Shown here piece after piece: positions 1 through 11,548 of a DNA stretch of 64,000 nt. The translations under genes and the position numbers were made by a program. Each line of letters begins with the position of its first letter. The first letter of the stretch is position 1. The DNA is from Symsagittifera roscoffensis (Eukaryota; Xenacoelomorpha; Acoela; Convolutidae). The stretch is taken from positions 30,134,318 through 30,198,317 of the forward strand of contig NC_087068.1 in NCBI RefSeq assembly GCF_963678635.1, read 5' to 3'. The notes under the pieces are model-generated. The model worked only from the letters and a program-made list of their open reading frames with translations, did no database searches and had not been told where the DNA came from.

Positions 1-89
1 AGTCTGAGAAAAATTACCGGGTAAGATCAGGTATCAGGTGTATTGAAAGGGGTTGTTTTTGTTTTTTTTTTGTTTTTTGAGATATCAGA

Positions 90-380
90 GTGAAAAAAGA
101 GAATTTTGCTCAAGTTAGTCGGCTTCCAAAAAGGATGATAATTCTCTCTGTTCAGCATTCGCCAAAGCATGTAATGATAATCTTTCTTATCAACAAGATT
201 CACGAAGGTTTAATTCAAAATTTTCAATGGTATGTTACAAATCGCAGTGACTTTCAGAATCATTTTATGACTTATTCGATGATTTATCATAGCGCGGGAA
301 AGTTGCTTCAGCAACAACACAATTTTGATTTGATGTTGAGACAATTCGTCAATATAACTTTCATATACTTCGGTGATTGA
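90..380 (+). other. unrecognised open frame, possible terminal exon
   Basis: A 96-codon open frame begins at a GTG and ends at TGA 378-380. It has no useful ATG start, but it is preceded by a long T-rich tract ending in ATATCAG near position 89, which looks like a splice acceptor, so it could be the last exon of a gene entering from the left. The translation is basic and mixed, with no motif I recognise. It could equally be a chance frame in AT-rich DNA. Confidence 0.2.
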
Positions 381-993
381 TTGCTGATTTTCATGATTTT
401 TGTTTGGCTCAATGAGAAAGGGTTTTGACCAACTGTTCTTCGAATACTACTCAGCTTCGAATATAGCAGTTAAATGAAGACTGCTCGTATGCCAGGGTGA
501 AGTCTTGAATGTTTCGACTGAGCTGTAAGCCAGTTTAAATTATTGTTTGTTGAAAAATTGAATAAATAATTGAGACCAACTTTTCGTTTTCTTTAATCCC
601 CTAGACGCTAATATGAACTACAAAAGTACGTATTAACGTCTTGTATCCTGATAATAGGAACAAATAACTTGCCTGATTTCATTTTGGAAGTCATTAATCC
701 GCCGCTTACGCGTGTTTTAAGAACCCAATATCTCGCGCGTTAACCCAAATTTACCAAATTATTAACTTTCAAACCCCCATAACATTACAACAAATCATCA
801 CAGACAAAATATCTCTTAACTAGAGCCTATTAGTGAACAATATCTTTCAGATGGTCTAGAAACAATTCATCAAAACCCGGGTTGACAAAAAATGCTTTTC
901 AAACAATTTTCATGCATGAAAAAGCTGCTTATCATATTTTTTCATAAAATTTCATAGAGCAAAAGTAAGGGCATGAAAAAAGCATCATAAGCA
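381..993. other. AT-rich stretch without recognisable gene
   Basis: No coding frame, RNA gene or clear repeat is supported here. The right end (from about 900) begins the small hairpin-forming motifs that characterise the next 1.9 kb. Confidence 0.4.
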
Positions 994-2820
994 GTTTTTT
1001 GGATACTATGGACTTATATAACAATTTTTTTCCATACTCTGAAAGTACAATTTGATCTTTTTCATCCGCCTTTTTATCCCCAAAACTGCATGAAAATAGC
1101 ATGATACGCTTTTTTCCCATACTATGAAATTGTATGACAATAATTTTTTCCATACTATGAAATTGTATGATAAATATTTTTCTATAAGTAAAAAAACAAA
1201 AAAGTTTGTTTTGAAACTTTGTGTTTCATCTGAAACACTAACCAAGAATTTTTTGTCATGAGAAAACCCAGAGTGTAACTGGCAGTCACCACGCAGATAA
1301 TCTGCATTTGGTAATTTTAGCCATGAAAGGTAAATTAACATTTTTACATGGAACTGTGTACGAAAAATGTAATTTTTTGCATATGGCGAGGTATTTTCAA
1401 AATCAAAATTTCGTGGTTGAGAAAAAAGGCCTGTTTTTTCACGAATTTATTGTTATCTTAGCAAATGAAACTAAACAATTATAATCGCGTCTACAAAACA
1501 AAATACTTTTTTTTTAATTTTTGGATTTTTTGGGTGAAAAAATCGTCCTGGACTACGTTATAAACACAAAAAGTCAAATTTTGCATGCAAAATTTTTTTT
1601 CGAAAAATTTAAATTTGAGCCCAAAAGCAAGTTTGCAAACAAAAAAAGGAAGAAAAATTTTTTATCTTAGCAAAATTACACAAAAATTGTATGACAAGCA
1701 TTTTGTATTAAAATTTTTTCGATACTATGGAATTTTATAACAGATTTTTTCCATACTCTGAAAGTACAATTTGATCTTTTTCATCCGTCTTTTTATCCCC
1801 AAAAGCGCATAAAAATAGCATGATAAGCATTTTTCTATACTATGAAATTGTATGACAAGCATTTTTTCCATACTATCAAATTGTATGATAAACTATTTTT
1901 CCATAAATAAAAAAACAACAAAATTTTTTTTTGGAATTTTGTGTTTAATTCGAAGCAGTAACCAACAATTTTTTGTCACGAAAAATTCCAGAGTGTAACT
2001 GTCAGTCACCATGCAGATGATCTGCATTTCGTGTTTTTAGCCATTAAAGTTAAATTAACATTTTCACAGGAAACTGTGTTCCAAAACTGTAATTTTTTGC
2101 ATATGGCTAGATATATTTAGATTGAAAAAGGCCTGTTTTTTTTACAAAATTACAAAATTTATCTTAGCAAATCAAACTAACAAATCATAATCGTGTTACA
2201 AAAAAAAACATTCTTTTTTATTTTTGGTTTTTTGGACTACGTTATAAACATCCTGGACTCGTTATAAACATAAAAATTCCAATTTTGGATGCAAATTTTT
2301 TTTTTTCGTTCAACTTATAGTTGAGCACAAAAGCAAGTTCGCATTCAAAAAACGGATTAAAAATTTTTCAACTCAAAATGGTGTTCTTGTTTATGAATGA
2401 AAACATATCATACAAGTTTCATATATGAAAACTATATGATACGCTTTTTTTTCGACCGAAATTAAAATTATACTTTTAATTGTCAAAATGCCTTTTATCT
2501 GAGATTTAGTTATTGATTTCTATTTAAAGTTACCCAGACACATTTTTTGATGATTTTTAGAAATTTTGTTTTTGTCCATGACAAAATGATTATCTTATAA
2601 GTTTTGTACACAAAAATTGTATGATAATTATTTTGTATTGAAAGTTTTTAAAGATTTTTAATGACCAAAATTCTTCAAAAGAGGCAAATAGACCAAAAGT
2701 GTTCATTGAAATTTTTTAAAACACTTTATAAATTTTGCATAAACTTTGTATGATAAGCATTTTTTCCATAGACTTCATATATGCATCTGTATGATAAGCT
2801 TTTTTCCTCTATGGACGTCA
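900..2820. repeat. dispersed short hairpin motif CATACTATGAAATTGTATG and variants
   Basis: The motif CATAC-N9-GTATG, usually followed by a T-run, recurs around 1122, 1152, 1838 and 1868, and degenerate forms (TGTATGATAAGC with T6) continue to about 2815, outside the 719-bp repeat. Each copy can form a short stem. It resembles a decayed minisatellite more than a regulatory site. Confidence 0.6.
994..2370. repeat. two-copy direct tandem repeat, ~719-bp period
   Basis: Unit 1 (about 994-1712) and unit 2 (about 1713-2370) align throughout: for example the segment beginning TCCATACTCTGAAAGTAC lies at 1031 and again at 1750, and CAGAGTGTAACTG...CAGTCACC occurs in both. The copies differ by many substitutions and small indels, so the duplication is old. 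Short open frames on the minus strand of unit 1 are not preserved in unit 2, which argues against coding function. Confidence 0.85.
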
Positions 2821-2871
2821 ACCAGGGAAGCCTTGATCTAAAAGTTTAGAAAAATGACTGTAAAAACCATC

Positions 2872-2875
2872 CCTA
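2872..2875. other. target-site duplication CCTA (left)
   Basis: CCTA lies immediately before the 5' LTR (TGAAACCAG...) and again immediately after the 3' LTR at 25908-25911. A perfect 4-bp duplication at exactly the LTR edges shows that the 23-kb interval is one insertion event. Four-base duplications are within the 4-6 bp known for Ty3/gypsy elements. Confidence 0.85.
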
Positions 2876-2931
2876 TGAAACCAGATCTAAACTAGTATTT
2901 ATCGTTGGTTATCATCATGATATTTTATCTT

Positions 2932-2938
2932 TATAAAA
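2932..2938 (+). promoter_or_regulatory. LTR TATA box
   Basis: TATAAAA lies about 55 bases into the LTR and is preserved in the other two LTR copies (CTCTATAAAAT). It is the natural candidate for the U3 core promoter. The transcription start is not determined. Confidence 0.5.
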
Positions 2939-2993
2939 TTTTAAATACTAGCCAATCATACTCCATCAAACTAACAACCTATTTATTTGTAAA

Positions 2994-3021
2994 GTGTTGA
3001 AACTACTTGTAGTTTCAACAC
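2994..3021 (+). promoter_or_regulatory. conserved 13-bp stem-loop in the LTR
   Basis: GTGTTGAAACTAC, TT, GTAGTTTCAACAC forms a perfect 13-bp stem with a 2-base centre. The 3' LTR (25647-25674) and the second element (62119-62146) keep it with one stem mismatch each. Placed 60 bases after the TATA box it would sit near the 5' end of the transcript, or in the repeated R region, where such structures can act in RNA stability, polyadenylation or packaging. Function is inferred only. Confidence 0.55.
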
Positions 3022-3256
3022 CAGAACATTTTGAATTAAACTTAGAATACAGTTGTTCTCATTCTGGAACTAACTCGCACAAACCGGTGTACACTAGATC
3101 TATTGAGACTAGGAGATATAAGAGTAAGACTAAGATCGGTATTAGACTAAGAAGTTGCACGAATCTATCCGGCCGAAAATAAGATAGCGTGACCAGCAGA
3201 CGGTGTACCTTATCTGAAACTACTCTATGGGTATAGTATTTTATACATAACTCATC

Positions 3257-3274
3257 TGGAGCTACCAAAAGTCT
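3257..3274 (+). promoter_or_regulatory. tRNA primer-binding site
   Basis: TGG begins 2 bases after the 5' LTR, as expected for pairing with a tRNA 3' CCA end. The second element has TGG at the same offset (62382). The following bases differ between copies (AGCTACC versus TACGACC), so I cannot name the tRNA. Confidence 0.55.
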
Positions 3275-3372
3275 CGAACAAACCTCAATTAACCTAGAAT
3301 TAGGCAGAAATTAGACTACACTTAGACAAATAAAACAATCCGAAAATGTTTTATGACAAAAACTTAGTAGAT

Positions 3373-3579
3373 ATGTCTCTACGCCTCGATAGATCAGATC
3401 CAATATTCCGAACAATACGAGAGCTACCCGGTATTGGAAGAAGACGTCGAACAAGAGACGACATGCGATTAGAAAGAAATCTACTAATTGATTTCATGAT
3501 AGTACGACGAAAACGAGATCAAACTTTTGTATTTAGGATACTACCAGCAGTAAATTTAAACTTTTATTTACTGACATAA
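3373..3579 (+). CDS. conserved 68-codon leader frame upstream of gag
   Basis: The frame starts MSLRLDRSDP and ends at TAA, and is rich in arginine (GIGRRRRTRDD near its middle). An upstream in-frame ATG at 3346 is possible, but the shared start with the second element copy (62495-62701) is this one. The two copies differ at about 17 of 207 bases, yet neither has an indel or stop, while the surrounding leader has several indels. By eye about two thirds of the changes are amino-acid changing, so purifying selection is weak or relaxed. It may be a small basic accessory protein, an upstream regulatory frame, or chance. I recognise no family. Confidence 0.45.
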   Translation: MSLRLDRSDPIFRTIRELPGIGRRRRTRDDMRLERNLLIDFMIVRRKRDQTFVFRILPAVNLNFYLLT

Positions 3580-4544
3580 TACTTGAAGAATTATCTTCAA
3601 TATCCTTCCATGGCTCTTAACCTATTAATTGTACAATAACGACTGATAAAAACAACACTTGTTGTTTTCCTTAAATCAGCTGTAAATTAAATAACATCTT
3701 GAAAAAAAAATTATTGAATAAAAAAATACAAAAATTATTCGTATAAATCATACATCGTTAGTATATATAAATCATCTCATCATCCCTGCGCTTCATAACT
3801 TGAAAAATAACAGCAAATTTCAAAAACTAACATTCATTACAACTAAAACTTAACGTTAACTCTCTAATTTTAAACTATCAAGGCTTATCCTCGCTTCTGT
3901 TAAATTATTCTCATTTAAATAACAGATTATCAAGGTTTTCCTTGGATCTTTAAATTTAACTATATCTAAATTTTTAAACTTTTAAATATCTAAATCTCTG
4001 ATCATCAAGGCGTATACTTGGTTCAAATTGAACAATTTTGTTCTCCAGCTCCCAATTTAATTAGTGTCTAACCACCTCAAACAATGATTCACTACTCAAC
4101 CCTTATCAACGACCCAGAATGAACAGAAATTTTTCAAAAAACTAACCTTTTTAATCAAGATAAACAGTGAAGAACTTCGGTTACTCATCCTTCACTTCTT
4201 CCCCCTCCTCTTAGATGACCCAGGCTAAAACACTTAAACTTAATATGTCATAAAATAGTATCTAACGAACTACTTGCGTTCTAATTATACCTGAACCTTA
4301 TACCTATTTACTATTCTCCAACCCTTGATCACAAATCACAGCCCCTAAGTAAGATTAGGTAGGTCTATCTTAACTTAGAATTAGTCACGAGAAAGTACAA
4401 ATCATTCTCAGGAATCAATAAAAGTTTTTCCCTCCAACCTAAATATGCGACCCAAGTTAAACGAACCACAAAAAATCGTAAGAACTAACAGTTTAGGACA
4501 TTAAAATCACTAATCCAGATTTTGCATCAATCATCCTAAACCTT
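3580..4544 (+). other. long untranslated leader of the element
   Basis: About 1 kb between the leader frame and gag aligns with 62702-63585 of the second element. It contains a TATATATAA box (3762-3770), several CAAGG(C/T)TT...CCTTGG-like short repeats (3880-4020) and a pyrimidine-rich AATTTTGTTCTCCAG at about 4027-4046 that resembles a splice acceptor. No open frame is shared by the two copies here. Confidence 0.6.
3762..3770 (+). promoter_or_regulatory. internal TATA-like box conserved in both element copies
   Basis: TATATATAA is present here and at 62887-62895, each within a conserved block CATCGTTAGTATATATAA. It lies 0.5 kb downstream of the LTR and upstream of gag, and could drive a second transcript or be an AT-rich coincidence. 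Confidence 0.3.
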
Positions 4545-6100
4545 ATGTCAAGAAACAATTTAGAAAACAAACAAACAATCACAACACACAACTGTTTAGT
4601 AAACGACGACAAATACGACCTCGTACCCACACCACACAGACAATCAGTTGGATACATAAGAACAAAAAGACAAACACCAAGAAAAAAAATTATTAATTAA
4701 CAAAACAAATTTATAGAAAAAGATTTTCAAAACGAAAGAACGCAGTCTCAGAATCAAAAACAAACGCAATACAAGAACTTCACAACTCGAAAGACTCAAT
4801 AAACAAAAACCATCAAATTGACGACCAACTATATTTCACTGATTCAGAATCCGCGTCACCAGCATTAACAAATGTAAGCCAAAAATAAAAAATTGCTACA
4901 CAAACCAACCAATACGTCTGTACAACTGGAATCAACCAAAAAGACACATTGAAAATTATACCCTAACAGTCATTCAACACAAAAATGATCCGAAATTATG
5001 ATAATCTAGAAGATTCAGTTCTTACATTTTTAATAGATTCATTAACTGACGCTCGAGAACAGGTACATTTTTGCCAAAACTTAATCGCAAATTTATTCGA
5101 AAAAGGAGAAAGCCCGTGCACAAAAGAATTTCCCGATGTAAAAATCAAAAGACAACATCTTGATCACTATCTCAAAGGTATATGTAGTTTGACATCACAA
5201 TGTGAAATCTACACAGTAGAAATCAGATCACCAAACGCATTTCAAGACAGAAATCTCATTCAAACTGATGATGTAGATATTGAATTTTCAAAAGTTTTTT
5301 CACAATACATCAAAAGCATACAACACCAAAACACACAAAGAGCAAACTAGATATTCGCAAACGATGTATTTTTGCTTATCTATAGCTATTTATCTATATT
5401 AGAATTGAATGAACCTCAAGGTGATTCACCAACTCAAACATCTTGACATACAGTTGTATGACAGGAACTACACATATTTTCAAAATTTTTAAACGCAATC
5501 CGAGAAGATCTAACAAAAAGTGAAGTAACACAACATGTTAAACATGATTTACAAAAAATCTTAGCATGGTTCATAATCGATTATTTCAGTCACAATCTCA
5601 ATCTTATTGAGCCAGCAAAAAAAATTTCGACCACAAAATACAGATGACGAAACTGTACTAGCAAACAATCTGAGGACCCTGAATGGTCTCATGAATTATT
5701 TATTATTATACCAAGAGATATATCAGGTCAGGCAATTAGAACTATCTCCATTAATAAAGATTATGTTAGAGTATACCCACTTACAGTTGACTCAACACCT
5801 TCCAAATATAACTCATTCTTCCCTGAAAGAACAGGAAATAATAAATTAAATTCTATGTTTGTAAATGATGAAAACTTAAATGGAACAAGAAATCTTAAAC
5901 AACAAGATATAAAAACCCCATCACATTTTATAAGCGAAGAATTTGTTGAAACAATAACAACAACAGAAGCACAACGAAGCATTTCACCTATTCAACCCAA
6001 TTTTTTAAATCCAAAATTAAAAACTCCAACGCTACAACAAACAATCAAACAATCCACAGTAAAACCTTCTCTTGCACAAAAATATCTGCAAATGGATTAT

Positions 6101-7338
6101 CCAACGTTTCGATCAGTTACAAAACCATCATACAAACAACAAACATAACATAGAAATAATTTTGCAGAACATAATTACAACTATGTAAATGGACCAAAAA
6201 CAACAAAACCTAAAGGCACTATTTAGAAATTTTTCAAAATATATCGCAAAAAACTTCAAATTCAGTAAATTTTCATAATGAACCACAATCCTCACAAGAA
6301 CAAAGTGGAAATTACCCATTTTGTCAACAAAATAATCATAATACAAATAAATACCATACCAGAAATTAACCTCAATGTTATGCACAAAATTAATTTCCAT
6401 CAGATGATGAAGAATACTATAGCCATTTTACTCAAAACAAAGACCTCATTCTTACAGTATTGACCAACCAGATATTTTTGAACCATACACACGAAACGAA
6501 CAAATACGACAACCTAGAAATAAGCCAACATCTTACGACAATAATTTTCAAGAACAGAACTCAGTTAACACACAATCATACCAACCAACTCAAATGCAAA
6601 ATGAAACTCAACAACCATATTATTTACAACAACACGAAATAACAAAAAGCCAACTTACAAATTTTTCACAATTGCCACATGCCGCAGAATCACTACAAAT
6701 GACTATGAATCTATCCAGCGTTTCGACCAGTTACAAAACCATCATACAAACAACAAACATAACAGAGAAATAATTTTGAAGAACATAATTACAACTATGT
6801 AAATGGACCAAAAACAACAAAACCTAAAGGCACTATTTAGAAATTTTTTTCACAGAGTCAAAATATATCGCAAACAACTTCAAATTTAGTAAATTTTCAT
6901 AATGAACCACAATCCTCACATGAACAAAAAGGAAATTACCCGTTTGTCAACAAAATAATCATAATACAAATAAATACCATACCAGAAATTAACCTCAATC
7001 TTATGCACAAAATTAATTTCCATCAGATGATGAAGAATACTATAGCCATTTTACTCAAGCCAAAGACCTCGTTCTTACAGTATTGACCAACCAGATATTT
7101 TCGAACCATACACACGAAACGAACAAATACGACAATCTAGAAATAATCCAACATCTTACGAAAATAATTTTCAACAACAGAACTCAGGTAACACACAATC
7201 ATACCAACCAACTCAAATGCAAAATGAAACTCAACAATCATATTATTTACAACAACACGAAATAACAAAAAGCCAACTTACAATTTTTTCACAATTGCCA
7301 CATGCCGCAGAATCACTACAAATGACTATGAATCTATA
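6101..7338 (+). repeat. 614-bp tandem duplication within gag
   Basis: Copy 1 starts at CCAACGTTTCGATCAG (6101) and copy 2 at CCAGCGTTTCGACCAG (6715). Both run to ACTATGAATCTAT before diverging. They differ by scattered substitutions and a 9-10 base indel near 6850. The matching 60-codon frames at 6460 and 7083 exist only because of this duplication. Confidence 0.9.
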
Positions 7339-8074
7339 CCTAATGGGTGGATCATCAATAACACAAATAAACCACTAATGGTATTCACAGGCACAGATCC
7401 TGAATATTTTGTAGAGGATTATCTAATTGAAGTCACAGAAAATTAGACTTTTTATTTAGGACCTGAACCAGTAAACACGCCACTTAATCAAAATTGGATA
7501 AATAGACGCACAGCTTTAATCCAAACCACACTTGACGGCGCAGCCCTAAATGGTTTTCAATTTTACCTATAGAAATAAAATTAGATTGGAAAAGATTCAC
7601 ACAGAAAAAAACAAACAACATTAAAGAGTTTTATGCAATGAAATTTGTAGACTACCAATTGAAACAATAAAACAACTTGCAGTAAGAATAGGACCACTCA
7701 TCCGAAGAGCATACTCACTCAAAACTCATGATTATAAAAATACAAAGATGACAGAAATCCCAATGATGACTCTAACACCTCAATTGCGAAAAATTGCAAA
7801 AAAAGAGAGCATCACATCCTTCCTCAATCCGTGAACTAGTTTTAGATTTTAGAAAACTAGTAGATAATTTAAAGCAAGCAGAAATCACGATGAAATTAGA
7901 AAAAAAAACGGAAAACCTAAAGTTACAATATGTGAACAACACCCAATATGTTCACAGATAAACAATATGCTCACAGATAAACAATATCATCAACTTCTGA
8001 AAAAATTACTGAAATTCTGAACATCTACAAGAAAAACCCAAATTTTAAAAGGCAAACCATCATTCAAAAAATGG

Positions 8075-8116
8075 TGTAATTATTGTCAACAATACGGACA
8101 CAGCATTGCTGAATGC
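8075..8116 (+). other. Gag CCHC zinc knuckle
   Basis: The frame reads C-x2-C-x4-H-x4-C (CNYCQQYGHSIAEC), the nucleic-acid-binding knuckle of retroviral and gypsy-type Gag. It is followed by a lysine/glutamine-rich tail, typical of nucleocapsid. Confidence 0.85.
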
Positions 8117-8639
8117 AGACAAAAACAACAAGAAAACAAAAATAAACAACAAAAAGATACAGAACCTAACAAATCATTTCATCAATACATGAAGAAAGAT
8201 CAAAATTTACCCAACAAAAACATTCATAATAAATATAGTTCAGGAAAACTACTTCCAAATAACTCCAATCAGACCAATTCATAAATTTTTCGAGTAACAA
8301 TTTCATCTATCAAAAACATTAAAGACTCAAACTCCGATATGATTTCTTTACACATCTATAACAATTCTCCACATAAAATAACCTTACCTTTAGGACTCTT
8401 AGGTTTTTGTGAAACTAACGCAACAATTTCTCCCACAAAAAAATAGCATATAGAGTAAATAATGTTTTACATCGATTAGATTTATGTCAATCAGCAATCC
8501 TTGACGAAGAACTGTCGAATAACATTAAATTAAGTAATGAAACACGAAAAACAGATTATTTCACAAAAACACCCTATTTTAAACCAACATTTCAAATATC
8601 AAAATACACAGAAGAAAAACTAAAATTACTAACAAAGTT

Positions 8640-8935
8640 TAATTTCCAACACTTTCAAAAAACACAGAAACTAGAAATAGAAACTATTCAAATAATCGAT
8701 CTAGAAACTCTTCATACAATCGATATAGAAATTATTCCAACGATAGGAATAGAAATTATTCAAACACTCGAAACCCTAGATATCAAAATAATCGATCACG
8801 CGATTATTCTAACAACAGATCAAAATATAACAATTATCAAAATAGATCACGCGATAACTCACAGAATAGAAATTCAAGTTCTAACTATAGACAAAAAAAT
8901 ACGCTCAGTCACCATCTAGGAAAAACACACTTTAT
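8640..8935 (+). other. Arg/Asn/Ser/Tyr-rich low-complexity tract
   Basis: In the frame of the element this reads as repeated RNYSNNRSRN-type units (about 80 residues), predicted disordered and basic, suited to RNA binding between the zinc knuckle and protease. Homologous tracts are at about 10,375-10,600, 12,070-12,290 and 13,755-13,880. The isoleucine-rich open frame 10202-10621 is a reading of the same DNA in another frame and is not a gene. Confidence 0.5.
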
Positions 8936-9131
8936 CAAAAATCACAACAAAATTATATGAGTAGTACACCTAAACATCAAAGACAAAAAAAATCTGATAC
9001 AACCAACTGAAGAAACTCAACCAGACTCCCCTGGTATTGAAGACAACGAAAGCACAGAACTGCAATTAAACCACATCAACTGCGAATCCACAGATAGCGA
9101 AACTGACACAGAAAATACAATTTCAATTAAT

Positions 9132-9845
9132 ATGTTAAAGGTTGAAAATGACTATGAACCTATTATATACGAACAACCGATATATTCTCGCATCTATCAA
9201 AACCATGATCAATTTCTTTTAATTTATTATTCAAGACCAATATCATATAACACAACAAAGGAAAAAACAGAAAAAATAGTAGAAGAAAAAACAGAAGAAA
9301 AACCCACAGATTGCTCAAGCACAAATAATTTTATCAAACATTCCTAAAGAACCACAGTTACACAAGAAAAAACATGGACAATCCCACTTCTTTTGGAAAG
9401 TCCAAAATCCAAACAATTGCAAACACCAGACCTTGAAATAAGATTTTTCAATAGATTCCGGAGCAGAATCGATTATTATCACCATTCCCACTTGGAATAA
9501 AATAAAAATTCTACACCCGAAATTTTTACCCTTCAAAACAACAAGCAGACTAGCAACCGCACAAGGATCAACCTTAACAAATATGGAAGAACCCAATTTT
9601 TCCTTGTTCCCACTCAAACCATGGAACAAAACAAACTCATGAGCAAATCATTTAACCAAACCTTCCACATCACTGATATAAAGCATAATATCATTGAATT
9701 ACCATTTATAACTTTATATATACCAACAATAAACATTCTAAATAGTAGAATTCATATAAAAGATAAATACACAAGATTGAAAAACACAGCATTGACATTT
9801 TTTCAAAGAATAAACAATCAACCACCATTTTTCTCCAAATTTTAA
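9132..9845 (+). pseudogene. protease segment, copy 1 (DSGA)
   Basis: The acidic linker frame opens at 9132 (MLKVENDYEP). After a frame change the retropepsin active-site box SIDSGAES follows, with the catalytic Asp at 9454-9456. Gypsy proteases are dimeric aspartyl proteases that cut Gag-Pol inside the particle. Downstream, FFQRINNQPPFFSKF and other blocks match the other two copies. Frameshifts separate the linker from the active site, so no continuous protease is encoded. Confidence 0.75.
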
Positions 9846-10833
9846 CCCATACATAATCGAGAACGAAAACACCTGAAACCACTATCATGAAATGTGTATA
9901 ACTTCTCAATCAAACAAGTTCATCAATAAGTTGATGAATAAATTAAACAACATCTCTTTATGTCTGACCTTGAATTCAGACCAATTCATAAACTTTTTCG
10001 AGTAACAATTTCATCCATCAAATACATGAAAGACTCAAATTTCGATATGATTTCTTTACACATCGATAACAATTCTCCACATAAAATAACCCTAGGTCTT
10101 TTAGGTTATTGTGAAACTAACGCAACAATTTCTCCCACAAAAAATAGCGTATAGAGTAAATAATGTTTTACAACTAAGAAATTTATGTCAATCAGTAATC
10201 CTTGACGAAGAACTGTCATATAACATTATATATAAGTAATAAAAAACGAAACACAGATTATTTCACAAAAACAACCTATTTTAAACCAACATTTCAAATA
10301 TCAAAATACACAGAAGAAAAACTAAAATTACTAACAAAGTTTAATTTCCAACACTTTCAAAAAACACAGAAACTAGAAATAGAAACTATTCAAATAATCG
10401 ATCTAGAAACTCTTCATACAATCGATATAGAAATTATTCCAACGATAGGAATAGAAATTATTCAAACACTCGAAACCCTAGATATCAAAATAATCGATCA
10501 CGCGATTATTCTAACAACAGATCAAAATATAACAATTATCAAAATAGATCACGCGATAACTCACAGAATAGAAATTCAAGCTCTAACATTAGACAAAAAA
10601 ATACTCTCAGTCACCATATAGGAAAAACACACTTTATCAAAGTTCACAACAAAATTATATGAGTAGTACACCTAAACATCAGAGACAAAAAAAATCTGAT
10701 ACAACCAACTGAAGAAACTCAACCAGACTCCCCTGGTATTGACGACAACGAAAGCACAGAACTGCAATTAAACAACATCAACTGCGAATCCACAGATAGC
10801 AAAAGTGACACAGAAAATACAATTTCAATTAAT

Positions 10834-11548
10834 ATGTTAAAGGTTGAAAATGAATATGAACCTATTATATACGAACAACCGATATATTCTCGCATCTATC
10901 AAAACCATGATCAATTTCTTTTAATTTATTATACAAGACCAATATCATATAACACAACAAAGGAAAAAACAGAAAAAATAGTAGAAGAAATAACAGAAGA
11001 AAAACCCACAGATTGCTCAAGCACAAATAATTTTATCAAAACATTCCTAGAGAACCACAGTTACACAAGAAAAAACATGGACAATCCCACTTCTTTAAGA
11101 AAGTCCAAAATCCAAACAATTGCAAACACCAGACCTTGAAATAAGATTTTTCAATACATTCCGGAGCAGAATCGATTATTATCAACCTTCCCACTTGGAA
11201 TGAAATAAAAATTCTACACCCGAAGTTTTTACCCTTCAAACCAACAAGTAGACTAGCAACCGCACAAGGATCAACCTTAACAAGTATGGAAAAACCCAAT
11301 TTTTCCTTGTTCCCACTCAAACCATGGAACAAAACAAAGTCATGAGCAAATCATTTAACCAAACTTTCCGCACCACTGATATAAAGCATAATATCATTGA
11401 ACTACCATTTATAATTTTATACATACCAACAAAAAACATTCTAAATAGTAGAATTCATATAAAAGATAAATACACAAGATTGAAAAACACAGCATTGACA
11501 TTTTTTCAAAGAATAAACAAACAACCACCATTTTTCTCCAAATTTTAA
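10834..11548 (+). pseudogene. protease segment, copy 2, active-site Asp changed to His
   Basis: It has the same layout as copy 1, but the active-site box reads HSGA. The codon at 11157-11159 is CAT where copies 1 and 3 have GAT. Loss of the catalytic aspartate would abolish activity of this copy even without its frameshifts. Confidence 0.75.

Larger units (their letters stand above)
2876..3254 (+). repeat. 5' LTR of the gypsy-type element
   Basis: It starts TG and ends CA, and aligns along its whole length with 25530-25907 and 62002-62379. A TATAAAA box lies at 2932-2938 and a 13-bp perfect stem-loop at 2994-3021. An open frame of about 60 codons inside it (2994-3182) is closed by a stop in the 3' LTR copy, so I do not call it a gene. 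Confidence 0.92.
4545..8268 (+). pseudogene. gag: gag (broken)
   Basis: Gag packages element RNA into a particle in the cytoplasm. Here the start ATG at 4545 matches the intact start of the second copy at 63586, but a TAA at 4698-4700 ends it after 51 codons. Further open pieces lie at 4985-5350 (121 codons), 5607-5849 and 5855-6148, then a capsid-like block at about 7335-7930 with EYFVEDYL and TTLDGAA motifs, itself interrupted, and the CCHC zinc knuckle. A 614-bp stretch is doubled inside it. The protein is glutamine/asparagine rich, following the strong A bias of the + strand. Assignment rests on position, the zinc knuckle and the shared start. Roles of the amino-terminal pieces are inferred. 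Confidence 0.75.

Noticed and set aside
2994-3182. Open frame inside the LTR, also present at 62113-62307
   Set aside because: The 3' LTR copy has a stop in the middle of it. Similarity between copies is explained by LTR identity.
9315-9909. Minus-strand frames opposite the protease segments (repeated at about 11.0-11.6 kb)
   Set aside because: They are antisense to recognisable protease sequence and change or vanish in the third unit.
10202-10621. 139-codon Ile/Thr-rich frame in the 1.7-kb repeats
   Set aside because: It is an alternative reading of the Arg/Asn-rich tract DNA. The repetitive composition keeps several frames open and other units break it.
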